Assembly (NCBI GenBank): GCA_023301725.1
Contig: JALZUD010000076.1
Location: forward strand, 1 to 64,000
Source of the DNA: Granulosicoccus sp.
GTDB taxonomy: Bacteria; Pseudomonadota; Gammaproteobacteria; Granulosicoccales; Granulosicoccaceae
Length of the DNA: 64,000 nt
Reading direction: 5' to 3'
The stretch's first letter is position 1. Every line of letters begins with the position of its first letter. The notes under the pieces are model-generated. The model worked only from the letters and a program-made list of their open reading frames with translations, searched no databases and was not told where the DNA came from. Positions 52,363 through 61,982 of the stretch are shown one piece after another. Both the position numbers and the translations under genes were made by a program.

Positions 52363-54150
52363 CTAGTTATTCAATATTACGTTAGCACGACTTACCAGAT
52401 CAGCAGCGTAGTCCATGACATGAAACAACACATTTTGTTCGGAGGTTCCAGCAACCAGCGATGCGCCTGGCCCTTGCGCATAGACTCCAACATCTTCAGC
52501 TCCATGACTCTCAGCTCCCAGCGGCACCAGAGCCTCTTGGTGAAAGCCTGAAGATGTGGTTTCAACAGAGGTGAGATCTTGCCGATTGTTATCAGCAGGC
52601 ACTGTGTACGACCTGTCGAAATTAGTATTTTCGCCGAAATTTCTAAATCCCAAACCATTGCCATAAGCCAAGGTGGTGTAAGGGAGACCATCCGCAGCCA
52701 AAACTGGTTGATCTGAACCAATGGGCACAGACAAACCCAATATAGGGTTACCGCGTTTGGCGATACCACCCACTGTAAACACGTGACTGTGATCAGCTGT
52801 GACCATAATCAATGTGTTATCAGTGCTGGTTGCATCCATAGCGACTTGCACAGCTTGCGACATCTCGATGGTGTCAGTGAGCGCACCATAGGCACTGCCC
52901 GCGTGGTGTCCGTGATCAATTCTGCCTGACTCGATAACCAGTAGATAGCCACGATCATTGTTGTCGAGCATGTCAATCGCTTTAGCCGTCATCTCAGCCA
53001 AGCTAGGTTCACCACCCAGATCGTTACCACGGTTAGCTTCATACTCCATGTGCGAGCCTTCAAACAGACCCAACACCTGAGGTGTATTGTTAACATCAAG
53101 CGCATCGAAACCTGCCTGATCGATAATGTAATCGCCTTGTGGATACAAAGCTTGCCACTGCGCCGTTAGATCAATTCCATCGGCACGTGCACCCTCTGTT
53201 CCACCATCGGTGTCGGTTGTGTTGAAGGCCGCATCGGCTGGCAGGAAGTTGCGCCGTCCGCCACCCATGACCAACTCTATCCCATCAATATCGAGACCCG
53301 CGTATCTGGCCTCCAGATTAGCTTCGAAGTTGATGAGCTGTGTTGCGATATCTTGACAACCTTGCGCTAAGGCGTCCGCTGGCATAACAGCATCATTCTC
53401 CCAACCTCGCTCCACTGACTTTGAATACGTGGCAGCAGGTGTGGCATGTGTAATGCGCGCGGTACTTATCATTCCAGTCGACATGCCGGCAATTTCAGCC
53501 AGCTCCAGAGCGGTGACCAACTCGTTACCTGATTGCGAGGAGCAATCGCCACGCACTACATCCTCATCGACACCAAAGACACCCGCATCAGTTTTAACAC
53601 CGGTTACGATCGCCGACATGGTGCCTGCTGAGTCAGCAGTCTGTGCATCAACGTTATAGGTTTTGGTCAAGCCGGCATAAGGCATCGCGCCCCAAGCCAA
53701 GACATTTTCTTCACCTGTCATTCCTTTGAACTGACCATCGAGAATACGCGCAGAAGTAATGGTGCTAATGCCCATACCATCGCCTATAAATAGGATGATA
53801 TTGCGCGCAGCCCCTTGCGTCTCGTTTGCAGGGGCAGTGGCAACGACTTGCTGCTCAGCAGTTCTGAACTCATCGTTATTGACTGTGTTATCAAACGTAG
53901 CTGACCCTTCTAATGTAGAAGACGGCGCAGTCGGCGGCACTGGTGGCGTCTCGTCAGGCCCCACAGGAGGACTCTCGCCCGTGGGCACTTCACTATTGCC
54001 TGCCGAACCTGAACTACCGTTTACGCTGGTGTCAGAGCAAGCAGCGGCGATCAAAAGAGTAAGCAGTGTTAACCCAGTTACACGAGCCTTTGAGGAGGTG
54101 GCAGTTTGCAGCCATGCACTAGCGCTAAACATGTTGTTCAATTCACTCAT
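52363..54150 (-). CDS. Alkaline phosphatase, PhoA family, likely lipoprotein
   Basis: 595 residues. The N-terminal hydrophobic stretch ends LLIAAACSD, a weak lipobox at C38. A Pro/Ser/Gly-rich linker of about 60 residues follows. The alkaline phosphatase fold has IGDGMG (metal Asp124), the nucleophile S174 in TADSAGTMSA, THATPAATYS, GGGRRNFLP, ESGRIDHGHHAG, TADHSHVF and GAESHGAEDV. It removes phosphate from organic monoesters at the cell surface. It starts within the stop of the paralogue upstream (ATGA). The sequences clearly derive from a tandem duplication, and this copy gained the long linker and anchor. No PhoB box was settled. Confidence 0.88.
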   Translation of the reverse strand: MSELNNMFSASAWLQTATSSKARVTGLTLLTLLIAAACSDTSVNGSSGSAGNSEVPTGESPPVGPDETPPVPPTAPSSTLEGSATFDNTVNNDEFRTAEQQVVATAPANETQGAARNIILFIGDGMGISTITSARILDGQFKGMTGEENVLAWGAMPYAGLTKTYNVDAQTADSAGTMSAIVTGVKTDAGVFGVDEDVVRGDCSSQSGNELVTALELAEIAGMSTGMISTARITHATPAATYSKSVERGWENDAVMPADALAQGCQDIATQLINFEANLEARYAGLDIDGIELVMGGGRRNFLPADAAFNTTDTDGGTEGARADGIDLTAQWQALYPQGDYIIDQAGFDALDVNNTPQVLGLFEGSHMEYEANRGNDLGGEPSLAEMTAKAIDMLDNNDRGYLLVIESGRIDHGHHAGSAYGALTDTIEMSQAVQVAMDATSTDNTLIMVTADHSHVFTVGGIAKRGNPILGLSVPIGSDQPVLAADGLPYTTLAYGNGLGFRNFGENTNFDRSYTVPADNNRQDLTSVETTSSGFHQEALVPLGAESHGAEDVGVYAQGPGASLVAGTSEQNVLFHVMDYAADLVSRANVILNN

Positions 54151-55736
54151 TGCGTTAATCCCAGTGCCTTGTCCATAACGTGAAAAATCACATTCTGCTC
54201 AATGGTGCCTCGCACCCGGTAGGCACCAGCTCCAAATGCATGCAAGCTGACATCTTCACCACCGTGAGTTTCTGCGGCCAATGGAATCAGGGTTTCCTGA
54301 TGAAAGCCCGGGGATTCAGTATTAACAGCCGACAGATCTTGTCGCCCTCCTAAAGGGGCATCTTGGTAAGTTCTATCCGGATTCAGATTATCGTCGCCGT
54401 AGTCTCTGAAGCCTGGTCCGTTGGCATACCCTATTGTGGTGTAAGGCAGGCCATCGTCGGCATTCGATGGACTACTTCCTCCGGAGCCTACAACTTTTCC
54501 CAGAATAGGGTTACCGCGACGCGGGGTACCGGCTAGAGTCATTACGTGACTATGGTCAGCTGTTACCAGAATTAAGGTGTCATCACTATTGGTCAGGTCT
54601 ATGGCGCGGGATATAGCCAATGACATTTCCAGTGTTTCGTTCAATGCACCAGAGGCATTTCCAGCGTGATGAGCTTGATCAATTCGACCGGCCTCCACCA
54701 CTAGAAGAAAACCATCCGGGTCACGGCTCAATAACTCAATCGCCTTGGTCACCATCTTGGAGAGTGAAGGCTCGATGCCTGAGTTAACCGACCTATCTGA
54801 CTCGTATTGAAGATGCGAGCTATTAAACATCCCAAACACGTTGCCTGCTTGTGAAACGTCTAGAGCGTCGAGTCCGGATTCGTTAAAAACATAGCGCCCA
54901 TCGGTGTATTGACTCTGCCATTGAGCTATCAAATTTTGTCCGTCGGTGCGATCACCACCACTTTGGCCAAATGCCGCTGTGAGATCACCGCTTGTACCAT
55001 CATTGGGAAGAAAATGTCGTCTGCCGCCGCCAAACACAACATCAATACCGTCAACATCAGCATTGGGAAAGCGTTGCTCCAGATTGGCTTCAAAGTTGAC
55101 AAGCTGAGAGGCTATGTCTTCGCACCCCTGGCTAATAACCTGTTCAGACTGATCGGAGATATCTTCCCAGCCTCGGTTGACCGATTTGGCATAGGTTGCT
55201 GCAGGTGTCGCATGTGTAACACGGGCCGTACTGACAACACCCGTTGCCAGGCCTCGAATTTCAGCCAGATCAAGCGCTGATACCAACTCGTTGCCAGCTT
55301 GTTGTAAGCAGTTACCCACCGTTGCTGATGCGTTGATTCCAACCACACCGGCGTTGGTTTTAACACCCGACATCATGGCAGTCATGGTGCCCGCCGAATC
55401 GGGAATTTGCGCATTCACGTTGTACGTTTTCACTAAGGCTGTATGTGGGAACTGTTCAAAACTCAATGAAGATTCCTCTCCCAATCCACCCGCACGCTGC
55501 CCTCCAAGAATGCGCGCCGCTGTCACAGTGGATATCCCCATGCCGTCGCCAACAAACAGAATGACGTTTTTGGCTGTGGCTGGCTGATTGGCGTCCACAC
55601 TGGCTCTTGCGGTGACTTGTTGCTGCCCAGCCGAGAACCATGGACTCTGGGCTTGCGAATCGGGAATCGCTTGCGCCTGCGCTGCCGCAGTGAAAGGCAA
55701 TATCGACGCAGCCACTATTAATGATGATATTTTGAT
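54147..55736 (-). CDS. Alkaline phosphatase, PhoA family, secreted; apparent AUC start
   Basis: About 529 residues. The fold motifs parallel the neighbouring copy: FVGDGMG, IPDSAGTMTAM with the nucleophile Ser, THATPAATYA, GGGRRHFLP, EAGRIDQAHHAG, TADHSHVM and AAETHGGEDV. The start is unusual. In the expected place, six bases after GGGGAGA, stands ATC (55736); reading from it gives a clean signal peptide (KISSLIVAASILPFTAAAQA). The only earlier alternatives are TTG codons at 55760 and 55751, which lie before or inside the ribosome-binding site. The product lacks a lipobox and should be secreted, unlike the anchored copy downstream. Confidence 0.85.
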   Translation of the reverse strand: MKISSLIVAASILPFTAAAQAQAIPDSQAQSPWFSAGQQQVTARASVDANQPATAKNVILFVGDGMGISTVTAARILGGQRAGGLGEESSLSFEQFPHTALVKTYNVNAQIPDSAGTMTAMMSGVKTNAGVVGINASATVGNCLQQAGNELVSALDLAEIRGLATGVVSTARVTHATPAATYAKSVNRGWEDISDQSEQVISQGCEDIASQLVNFEANLEQRFPNADVDGIDVVFGGGRRHFLPNDGTSGDLTAAFGQSGGDRTDGQNLIAQWQSQYTDGRYVFNESGLDALDVSQAGNVFGMFNSSHLQYESDRSVNSGIEPSLSKMVTKAIELLSRDPDGFLLVVEAGRIDQAHHAGNASGALNETLEMSLAISRAIDLTNSDDTLILVTADHSHVMTLAGTPRRGNPILGKVVGSGGSSPSNADDGLPYTTIGYANGPGFRDYGDDNLNPDRTYQDAPLGGRQDLSAVNTESPGFHQETLIPLAAETHGGEDVSLHAFGAGAYRVRGTIEQNVIFHVMDKALGLTQ

Positions 55737-55828
55737 TTTGTATCTCCCCAATCCGTGCAATTCACAGTGCCAACCAGCGTGAGCTTAAAATATACTCGCA
55801 AAACGAAGCATCTTTTTTGCACATTTTG

Positions 55829-55843
55829 TCGTTAGTCTAACGA
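55829..55843. promoter_or_regulatory. 15-base palindrome between phosphatase and RND genes
   Basis: TCGTTAG-T-CTAACGA is a perfect seven-base inverted repeat around one base, in the 186-base gap between the divergent alkaline phosphatase and RND genes. It has the size of an operator for a TetR- or LysR-type dimer. No regulator gene is adjacent, so its role is open. Confidence 0.4.
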
Positions 55844-55922
55844 TGTTCCCATTTTCTTACCCTGTTCGTATCATTAACATGTCCATCGTTAACTGTCTGA
55901 CACAATTTAGAAGAGCATTATT

Positions 55923-57149
55923 ATGAATAACCCCACCCGTAGCGTGGTTGGCGCATTGATTCTCATGGCCGTGGTTATAGGGGCTTGGTTTGTTTTCTAT
56001 GCCTCTGATCCATCTGCTGCGGGAGGTGCTGGATCTGGGCAGGGAGCTGCAACTTCCGGCAAAGGCGGCGGTGGTGGACGCGGCGGCCGGCAAGCTCCTT
56101 TGGTTGTGGCCAGCCCAGTTGTTGAACGATTAGTCGACAACAGACTCAAGGCGGTCGGTAACGGCGAGGCTTTGGCCTCGATAAGTGTTGTTCCCTTGAC
56201 CGGTGGCATTCTTACTGAGATTCTTGTCTCTGCGGGCCAACAGGTAGAAGCTGACACGATATTGGCGCGACTAGATAATGAGGAGCAACAGATTGCACGT
56301 GATCGCGCTGCCCGAACCGCCGATGAGGCGAACGCTGACGCTGCACGTCTCCAGCGACTGTTTCGATCACAAACGGTCACAGAGGTCGAATACAACAGGG
56401 CTCTGGCAGAGAGCAGCGATGCCCAACTTGCGCTGCGTGATGCAGAGCTGACATTGGCACGCCGCACTATATCGACCCCCATGGCTGGTATTGTCGGATT
56501 TGTCGAACATAATCGCGGCAATTATATATCTGCTCAATCCCAGCTTCTTACCGTCGATGATCGCTCAAAGCTCATCGTAGAGTTCTGGATTCCCGAGCGA
56601 TTTGCCAACAAAATACGTATTGGGCAAGTCATCAAAGCTGTTGCTCTCTCCACACCAGGCTCACCGATAAACGGCACAATCATAGGAGTTGGCAGTCGTA
56701 TAGAGCCAAACAGCCGTACCTTAGAGGTGAAGGCCGTCATTGAAAACATCGGCGATATCTTTCGTCCGGGCATGTCGTTTGAACTCGAATTGACATTTCC
56801 AGGAGAGACTTACCCGGCGGTAAACCCACTCGCTGTTCAATGGGACTCAACAGGCTCTTATGTCTGGAAAATGCAAGACGATATCGCCACACGCGTTCCT
56901 GCAATCATTATTCAGAGAAATCCAGAATCGGTGTTAGTTGACGCGGAGTTAAAGGCAGATGATCAAGTTATTATCGAAGGCTTACTCACATTACGCGAAG
57001 GTTCAAAGGTGAGAGTGGATGGCGCGCCCCAAGGCAATCGAGGTAACGCAGCAGCTCAAGCCAATCAAGCAAAAGCGGACACCGCAAAGACAGGTACTGC
57101 AGAGCTTACAAAACCCACCGTAAAAGCCTCCGAAGGTGGTGGCTCATGA
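55923..57149 (+). CDS. RND efflux membrane fusion protein
   Basis: 408 residues. An N-terminal anchor (VVGALILMAVVIGAWFVFY) leads to a Gly/Ser-rich linker, then lipoyl halves and a coiled-coil hairpin (AARTADEANADAARLQRLFRSQTVTEVEYNRALAESSDAQLALRDAELTLARRTI), the beta-barrel (VEFWIPERFANKIRIGQVIKAV) and a membrane-proximal domain. It links the RND pump to an outer-membrane channel, which is not encoded nearby. It overlaps the permease gene by four bases. The extended C-terminal Ala/Lys-rich tail is extra. Confidence 0.9.
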   Translation: MNNPTRSVVGALILMAVVIGAWFVFYASDPSAAGGAGSGQGAATSGKGGGGGRGGRQAPLVVASPVVERLVDNRLKAVGNGEALASISVVPLTGGILTEILVSAGQQVEADTILARLDNEEQQIARDRAARTADEANADAARLQRLFRSQTVTEVEYNRALAESSDAQLALRDAELTLARRTISTPMAGIVGFVEHNRGNYISAQSQLLTVDDRSKLIVEFWIPERFANKIRIGQVIKAVALSTPGSPINGTIIGVGSRIEPNSRTLEVKAVIENIGDIFRPGMSFELELTFPGETYPAVNPLAVQWDSTGSYVWKMQDDIATRVPAIIIQRNPESVLVDAELKADDQVIIEGLLTLREGSKVRVDGAPQGNRGNAAAQANQAKADTAKTGTAELTKPTVKASEGGGS

Positions 57150-60100
57150 GCACGTCCAATGCAAAAATAAACATCAACGATATGACGGCGTTGTTTGTCA
57201 GGCGCCCGGTGCTCGCTGTAGTACTCAGCCTACTGATCATAGTCGCTGGAGTAGCCGCCGTAAATGGCGTGGAAATTCGAGAACTGCCAGCAGTAGAAAG
57301 CCCGGTAGTGACGGTAACGACCTCTTATACAGGGGCATCTCCCGAGACGGTAGATCGCGAGGTCACAGCCATTATCGAAGCTGCGGCTGGACGTGTTTCG
57401 GGTGTTAAGAACATCTCGTCTTCTTCCTCATTTGGAAGTAGCCGAGTCACTGCTGATTTTCGAGACTCAACCGACCTTGATGTCGCTGCCAGTGACATGC
57501 GAGACGCCATTGCTCGTGTGTCAAGAGAATTGCCAGACGATGTTGATGATCCTCAAATCGTCAAGGCTGACAGTGATGCACAGCCCGTTATGCGACTGGC
57601 TGTTACATCAGCCAACATGAGTGCTGAGGAAATGACTCTCGTTGTGGAAGAGCTTGTTGTTGACAACTTCACAACACTCAATGGGGTCGCTGATGTTCAA
57701 GTTTACGGCGACCGTGAACAAGTGTTTAGTGTTGATGTAGACCAATCAAAGCTTGCCAGTCGCGGCTTAAGCATTGCTGATATCGCTTCAGCCCTTTCCG
57801 ATGCAGCCTTTGATGCCCCTGCGGGTTCGTTATCCAGTGACACTCAAAATCTATCGGTTCGCGCTATTGCCTCAGTGGATACACCTGAAGAATTTGAAGA
57901 CCTTATTATTAGTGGCAGAACGCGCATTGGTGATGTAGCCACAGTAACGTTGGGTGCAGACGTAGGCTCCAGCGCTTTGCGCGCTAACGGCAAGACAGGT
58001 GTTGGCCTGGGCATCGTCAAACAAGCTGGTGCCAACACATTGGAAATATCAACCGACGTCAGTGCTGCGGCAGACCGGGTCAGAGAGCTACTACCTGAAG
58101 GCATGGACATACGAGTAACCAGTGACGATGCAGTGTTTATCAATAGCTCTATAAAAGAAGTATTAACCTCATTGCTTCTGGCTATCAGCATTGTGGTAGC
58201 CATTATTTTCATCTTTTTATTGAACTGGCGCGCCACATTGATTCCAGCACTGACCTTGCCTGTCGCGCTTATCGGCACGATTGCTGGCATCTGGTTGGCT
58301 GGGTTCTCAATTAACATCCTCACTTTGCTGGCTCTGGTGCTCGCAACCGGCATGGTGGTGGACGATGCCATTGTGGTGCTGGAGAACATTGTCAATCAAC
58401 GCAACAAGGGCATGGGTGCGAAAGCGGCGGCCGTCATTGGTACACGCCAAGTGTTTTTCGCGGTAATAACTACCACCGCTGTACTTGCCGCTGTATTTGT
58501 CCCCTTATCGTTTCTACCTGGCCAAGCCGGTGGTCTGTTTCTTGAGTTTGGCTATGTGCTGGCGATAGCTGTCACTATTTCCTCCATCGTGGCGTTGTCG
58601 CTGTGCCCCATGCTTGCCTCAAAATTACTAACAAACAACCCTAAAAACCACAGACCTGTCGCGCCAGTGCGTGCTGTGCATGCTGTTGGGTATTACTTGG
58701 CCGGCATCTATAAACGCATTCTAGCGTTGTGTTTGGCCGTGCCACTGTTGGTTGTCTTGGCAGCCTCTAGCGTGGGCGCGCTGGCGTGGTTCACGCTGGA
58801 TAAAATCCCAGAAGAGTTAGTACCACGCGAAGATCGTTCAGTCGCGCTGTTAAGAGTTTCAGCGCCTCAAGGTGTCAGTGTGGAATATACCTCTTCACAA
58901 CTACGCAAGATAGAAGAAATACTCGAGAAATTTCAAGACAACGGAGAGGCCGCAAACATCTTCTCTATTTCAGGTCGAGGCGGAACAAACAGTGGTTTTA
59001 TGGTGCTCACGCTAAAACCGTGGGATGAACGAGAGCGTAGCCAAGCAGAAATTGTTGCTGAACTCAATCGAGGGCTGGCGAAAATTCCTGCTGTGCGCGC
59101 TTTTGCCATCCAACCCAATAGTCTGGGCATTCGTGGTGCTGGCTCTGGTTTATCAGTGGCGATCACAGGCGAAAACTATGGGGATCTTGCCGCTACTGCC
59201 GATAAACTGATTGAAAAACTGGAAGCAGACTCAAGGTTTGGCAGAGTGAGCCTAAACTATGAAACCAACCGGGCACAACTATCAATCACCATTGATAGAG
59301 AACGTGCTGCAGACTTGGGTATTCCTATTGATGGGTTGGACTCGGCGATGCAATCGGTACTCGATGGGCGTGACATAGGCGATGTCTTCATAGAAGATCG
59401 CGCGGTGGCTGTAAAACTGGTATCAACCACTCAGCCAATTAACGATCCTACAGATCTTGCGAACCTGTTTTTGCAAGCCTCTGACGGGCGTATCGTACCG
59501 ATGAGCACCATCGCCACTGTGGAAGAAAACGCGATAGCTGCCTCCCTACCACGCGAGGGGCGTTCACGTTCTGTGACGATAAGTGCAGGACTCACACCTG
59601 AATTTGCTCTACGTGACGCGATGAATGAACTGGAATCACTTGCGACACCCATCCTGCAATCCAATATGCGCCTATTACCTTTGGCAGAAGCTGCGACGCT
59701 TAATGAAACCTCTAGCGGCCTGCTGCTGACGTTTGGCTTCGCCATTGTCATTGTGTTTCTGGTCTTAGCCGCACAATTCGAAAGTTTTGTAAGCAGCCTA
59801 ATCCTCATCTTTACCGTACCGTTTGGTTTGGCTAGTGCCGTCTTTGCTCTGCACCTGACAGGTACTTCATTGAATGTTTACAGCCAGATTGGACTTGTGC
59901 TTTTAGTGGGTATCATGGCTAAAAACGGGATTTTAATGGTCGAATTTGCCAACCAACTACGCGACGAGGGCATGTCCGTAAAAGAGGCCTCGATGGAAGC
60001 TGCAACTCGTCGCTTGCGTCCTATTTCCATGACCATGTTGTCTACAGTTCTAAGTGGAATACCTTTAGTGCTTGCCTCTGGAGCCGGCGCAGAAGCACGT

Positions 60101-60280
60101 ATTGCACTGGGCTGGGTCATCGTAGGTGGCTTGGGGCTGGCCACAGTCTTTACTTTGTTCTTAACACCAGTTGCCTATAGTTTATTGGCAGGTTTATCCA
60201 AACCAAAAGCTGCCAATGAGAAGCGCCTGCATGAGGAATTGAAGAAAGCAGAATCCTTAATACTGGCTGAGGGTGCTTAG
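57146..60280 (+). CDS. RND-family efflux permease
   Basis: 1044 residues with the RND layout: a first helix near 22-40, a large periplasmic loop, helices 2-6 around 335-500, a second large loop and helices 8-12 near 855-1015. Signature segments are SYTGASPETVDREVT, ATGMVVDDAIVVLENI with the two proton-relay aspartates, FVPLSFLPGQAGGLFLEFG and FANQLRDEGMS. It exports lipophilic compounds with proton influx. It starts inside the fusion-protein stop. The sequence resembles the MdtB/C-AcrB-like HAE1 group rather than metal pumps. Substrates are unknown. Confidence 0.92.
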   Translation: MSTSNAKININDMTALFVRRPVLAVVLSLLIIVAGVAAVNGVEIRELPAVESPVVTVTTSYTGASPETVDREVTAIIEAAAGRVSGVKNISSSSSFGSSRVTADFRDSTDLDVAASDMRDAIARVSRELPDDVDDPQIVKADSDAQPVMRLAVTSANMSAEEMTLVVEELVVDNFTTLNGVADVQVYGDREQVFSVDVDQSKLASRGLSIADIASALSDAAFDAPAGSLSSDTQNLSVRAIASVDTPEEFEDLIISGRTRIGDVATVTLGADVGSSALRANGKTGVGLGIVKQAGANTLEISTDVSAAADRVRELLPEGMDIRVTSDDAVFINSSIKEVLTSLLLAISIVVAIIFIFLLNWRATLIPALTLPVALIGTIAGIWLAGFSINILTLLALVLATGMVVDDAIVVLENIVNQRNKGMGAKAAAVIGTRQVFFAVITTTAVLAAVFVPLSFLPGQAGGLFLEFGYVLAIAVTISSIVALSLCPMLASKLLTNNPKNHRPVAPVRAVHAVGYYLAGIYKRILALCLAVPLLVVLAASSVGALAWFTLDKIPEELVPREDRSVALLRVSAPQGVSVEYTSSQLRKIEEILEKFQDNGEAANIFSISGRGGTNSGFMVLTLKPWDERERSQAEIVAELNRGLAKIPAVRAFAIQPNSLGIRGAGSGLSVAITGENYGDLAATADKLIEKLEADSRFGRVSLNYETNRAQLSITIDRERAADLGIPIDGLDSAMQSVLDGRDIGDVFIEDRAVAVKLVSTTQPINDPTDLANLFLQASDGRIVPMSTIATVEENAIAASLPREGRSRSVTISAGLTPEFALRDAMNELESLATPILQSNMRLLPLAEAATLNETSSGLLLTFGFAIVIVFLVLAAQFESFVSSLILIFTVPFGLASAVFALHLTGTSLNVYSQIGLVLLVGIMAKNGILMVEFANQLRDEGMSVKEASMEAATRRLRPISMTMLSTVLSGIPLVLASGAGAEARIALGWVIVGGLGLATVFTLFLTPVAYSLLAGLSKPKAANEKRLHEELKKAESLILAEGA

Positions 60281-60352
60281 CTCACATTGCAAGCAACTCA
60301 ATAGGGCGATTATTAGCCTATAGTGTTGGCTAGAACCCACAAGTAATATTTC

Positions 60353-61183
60353 ATGTCAAAGCACTCCATATTGATCACTGGCTGTTCATCAGGAATTGGT
60401 GAACATGCCGCTCACACCCTGCACCAACGGGGTTGGCGTGTTTTTGCCACGTGCCGCTATCAAAACGACTGCGATGCATTAAGCGAACAAGGCCTAGAGT
60501 CTTTTGTACTGGACTACGACAGTAGCGAATCTATCGAGGATGCCGTTGCGAAAGTGCATGAGCTAACGGATGGAAAACTGGATGCGCTTTTCAACAATGG
60601 AGCGTTCGCCATTCCGGGACGTGTAGAAGACTTACCACGCGATGCCCTGCGATCTATATTCGAGACCAACTTGTTTGGTCAATTCGAGCTGATCAATGCA
60701 GTGTTACCCAAAATGCGACAACATGACCACGGCAGAATTATCAATAACTCATCTGTGCTTGGGTTTGCCGCACAACCTTTTCGCGGTGCCTACAATTCCA
60801 CCAAGTTTGCGATGGAAGGACTAACCGACACACTACGCTTGGAACTGCATGACACCAACATCAAAATTGTGTTGATTGAACCGGGCCCTATAGGTACAAA
60901 AATACGCGAAAATTCCATACCTCACTTTGAGCGCTGGATTGACTGGAAAAAATCAGCTGCACGCGAGCAATATGAAGAACAACTCATTCCTCGGCTGTAT
61001 ACACCTGCCACGAAAAAAGATCGATTCGAACTGGACTGTTCAGCAGTAACCGAGAAGTTGATACACGCACTGGAAAATGCAAAACCCAAACCACGTTATT
61101 ACATCACTACCCCAACTCATGTTGCGGGTTTTCTCAAGCGAGTGCTGAGCACTAGGTTGCTTGATTGGGCTTTGCTTAGGTGA
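60353..61183 (+). CDS. Short-chain dehydrogenase/reductase
   Basis: 276 residues with the classical SDR cofactor motif TGCSSGIG, NNGAF and catalytic S-Y-K (NNSSVLGFAAQPFRGAYNSTKFAMEGL, Tyr and Lys spaced by three). The C-terminal part (KPKPRYYITTPTHVAGFLKRVLSTRLLDW) is like retinol-dehydrogenase-type SDRs of gammaproteobacteria. It oxidises or reduces an alcohol/ketone with NAD(P). It stands alone, following the RND pump by 72 bases. The substrate is unknown. Confidence 0.88.
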   Translation: MSKHSILITGCSSGIGEHAAHTLHQRGWRVFATCRYQNDCDALSEQGLESFVLDYDSSESIEDAVAKVHELTDGKLDALFNNGAFAIPGRVEDLPRDALRSIFETNLFGQFELINAVLPKMRQHDHGRIINNSSVLGFAAQPFRGAYNSTKFAMEGLTDTLRLELHDTNIKIVLIEPGPIGTKIRENSIPHFERWIDWKKSAAREQYEEQLIPRLYTPATKKDRFELDCSAVTEKLIHALENAKPKPRYYITTPTHVAGFLKRVLSTRLLDWALLR

Positions 61184-61209
61184 TATTCCGACACCGATGC
61201 ATGGGACAA

Positions 61210-61479
61210 CTAAACAGAAAACATATTTTCTAAATCGTGCTTTGAGAAAGCTTTAAACGCTAACATCGATTCGGTTGTCTCTATTCCTTCGATATCCACA
61301 AGCTGATTGGTCACCAAATCTGCAAGGGCGTCATTGGTCGCTACCCTTATCATTACTACTAAGTCATAGTTACCACTGACTGAATAGACTTCCGTTACAC
61401 CCGGTACGTTAGTCAGCTTTTCAGCAACTTCATTGACTTTATGTCTATTAACTGTCAGAAGAATAATAGAAGTGACCAT
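61210..61479 (-). CDS. Stand-alone Lrp/AsnC ligand-binding (RAM) domain protein
   Basis: 89 residues from the ATG at 61479; a GTG at 61485 adds two. The sequence SIILLTVNRHKVNEVAEKLTNVPGVTEVYSVSGNYDLVVMIRV is a RAM domain of the Lrp/AsnC family without the N-terminal DNA-binding part. Such small proteins oligomerise and may bind amino acids or modulate full-length regulators. The core has the GNYD motif that forms the effector pocket. It converges with the SDR gene. Confidence 0.88.
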   Translation of the reverse strand: MVTSIILLTVNRHKVNEVAEKLTNVPGVTEVYSVSGNYDLVVMIRVATNDALADLVTNQLVDIEGIETTESMLAFKAFSKHDLENMFSV

Positions 61480-61782
61480 ATCCACACTGCCTTAAAAAAG
61501 TAGGTTGCACTATACCACTCGACATTGCACTTTCAGACTTACACACGTAACGACACGATTTTTAAGCACCAGCAAAATTAGCACTAGCTTGGCACCCGCC
61601 ACTGCAAAAGCTGATACTTAGACGCTCAGCTAAGCGACCGCTGTCAATACAAAAACACTACAAATAACGCCACTGGCAGTATCCAGCATAGTTAATCTTT
61701 GAAAAAATGAGCAATTTCAAGAATACCTTGATTTTACCAAACTGTTCAGTAAACTACGAGCTGAACAATTTGGACTGCGGGC

Positions 61783-61971
61783 ATGCTGCAAGAAATAGTG
61801 GAAGGCAAATGGATAGCCTCTTTTCGCAGAGCCTTAGAACTTAATGGCATTGGCAAAGGTAGTCAAATTACTGTTGTGGCTGAGATCCAATTTGGCATAC
61901 CTATTCCGACAGGTACGCTTTACCAAAATTTTCCAGAGCCGCTTTCCACCATTTTGATAAATTGGTCTTAA
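61783..61971 (+). pseudogene. Possible N-terminal fragment of an M29 aminopeptidase-like protein
   Basis: 62 residues from an ATG at 61783. The first 36 (LQEIVEGKWIASFRRALELN, then GKGSQITVVAE) resemble the start of proteins annotated as leucyl aminopeptidase/aminopeptidase T, with the pattern ExKWIxxFxxxLELNGxxxG. After that the sequence turns into unrelated residues and a stop, so only a fragment would remain. The match is from memory and short. The rest of the 503-base gap between 61480 and 61982 shows no gene or RNA that I can support. Confidence 0.35.
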
Positions 61972-61982
61972 TTCGATCCTGA

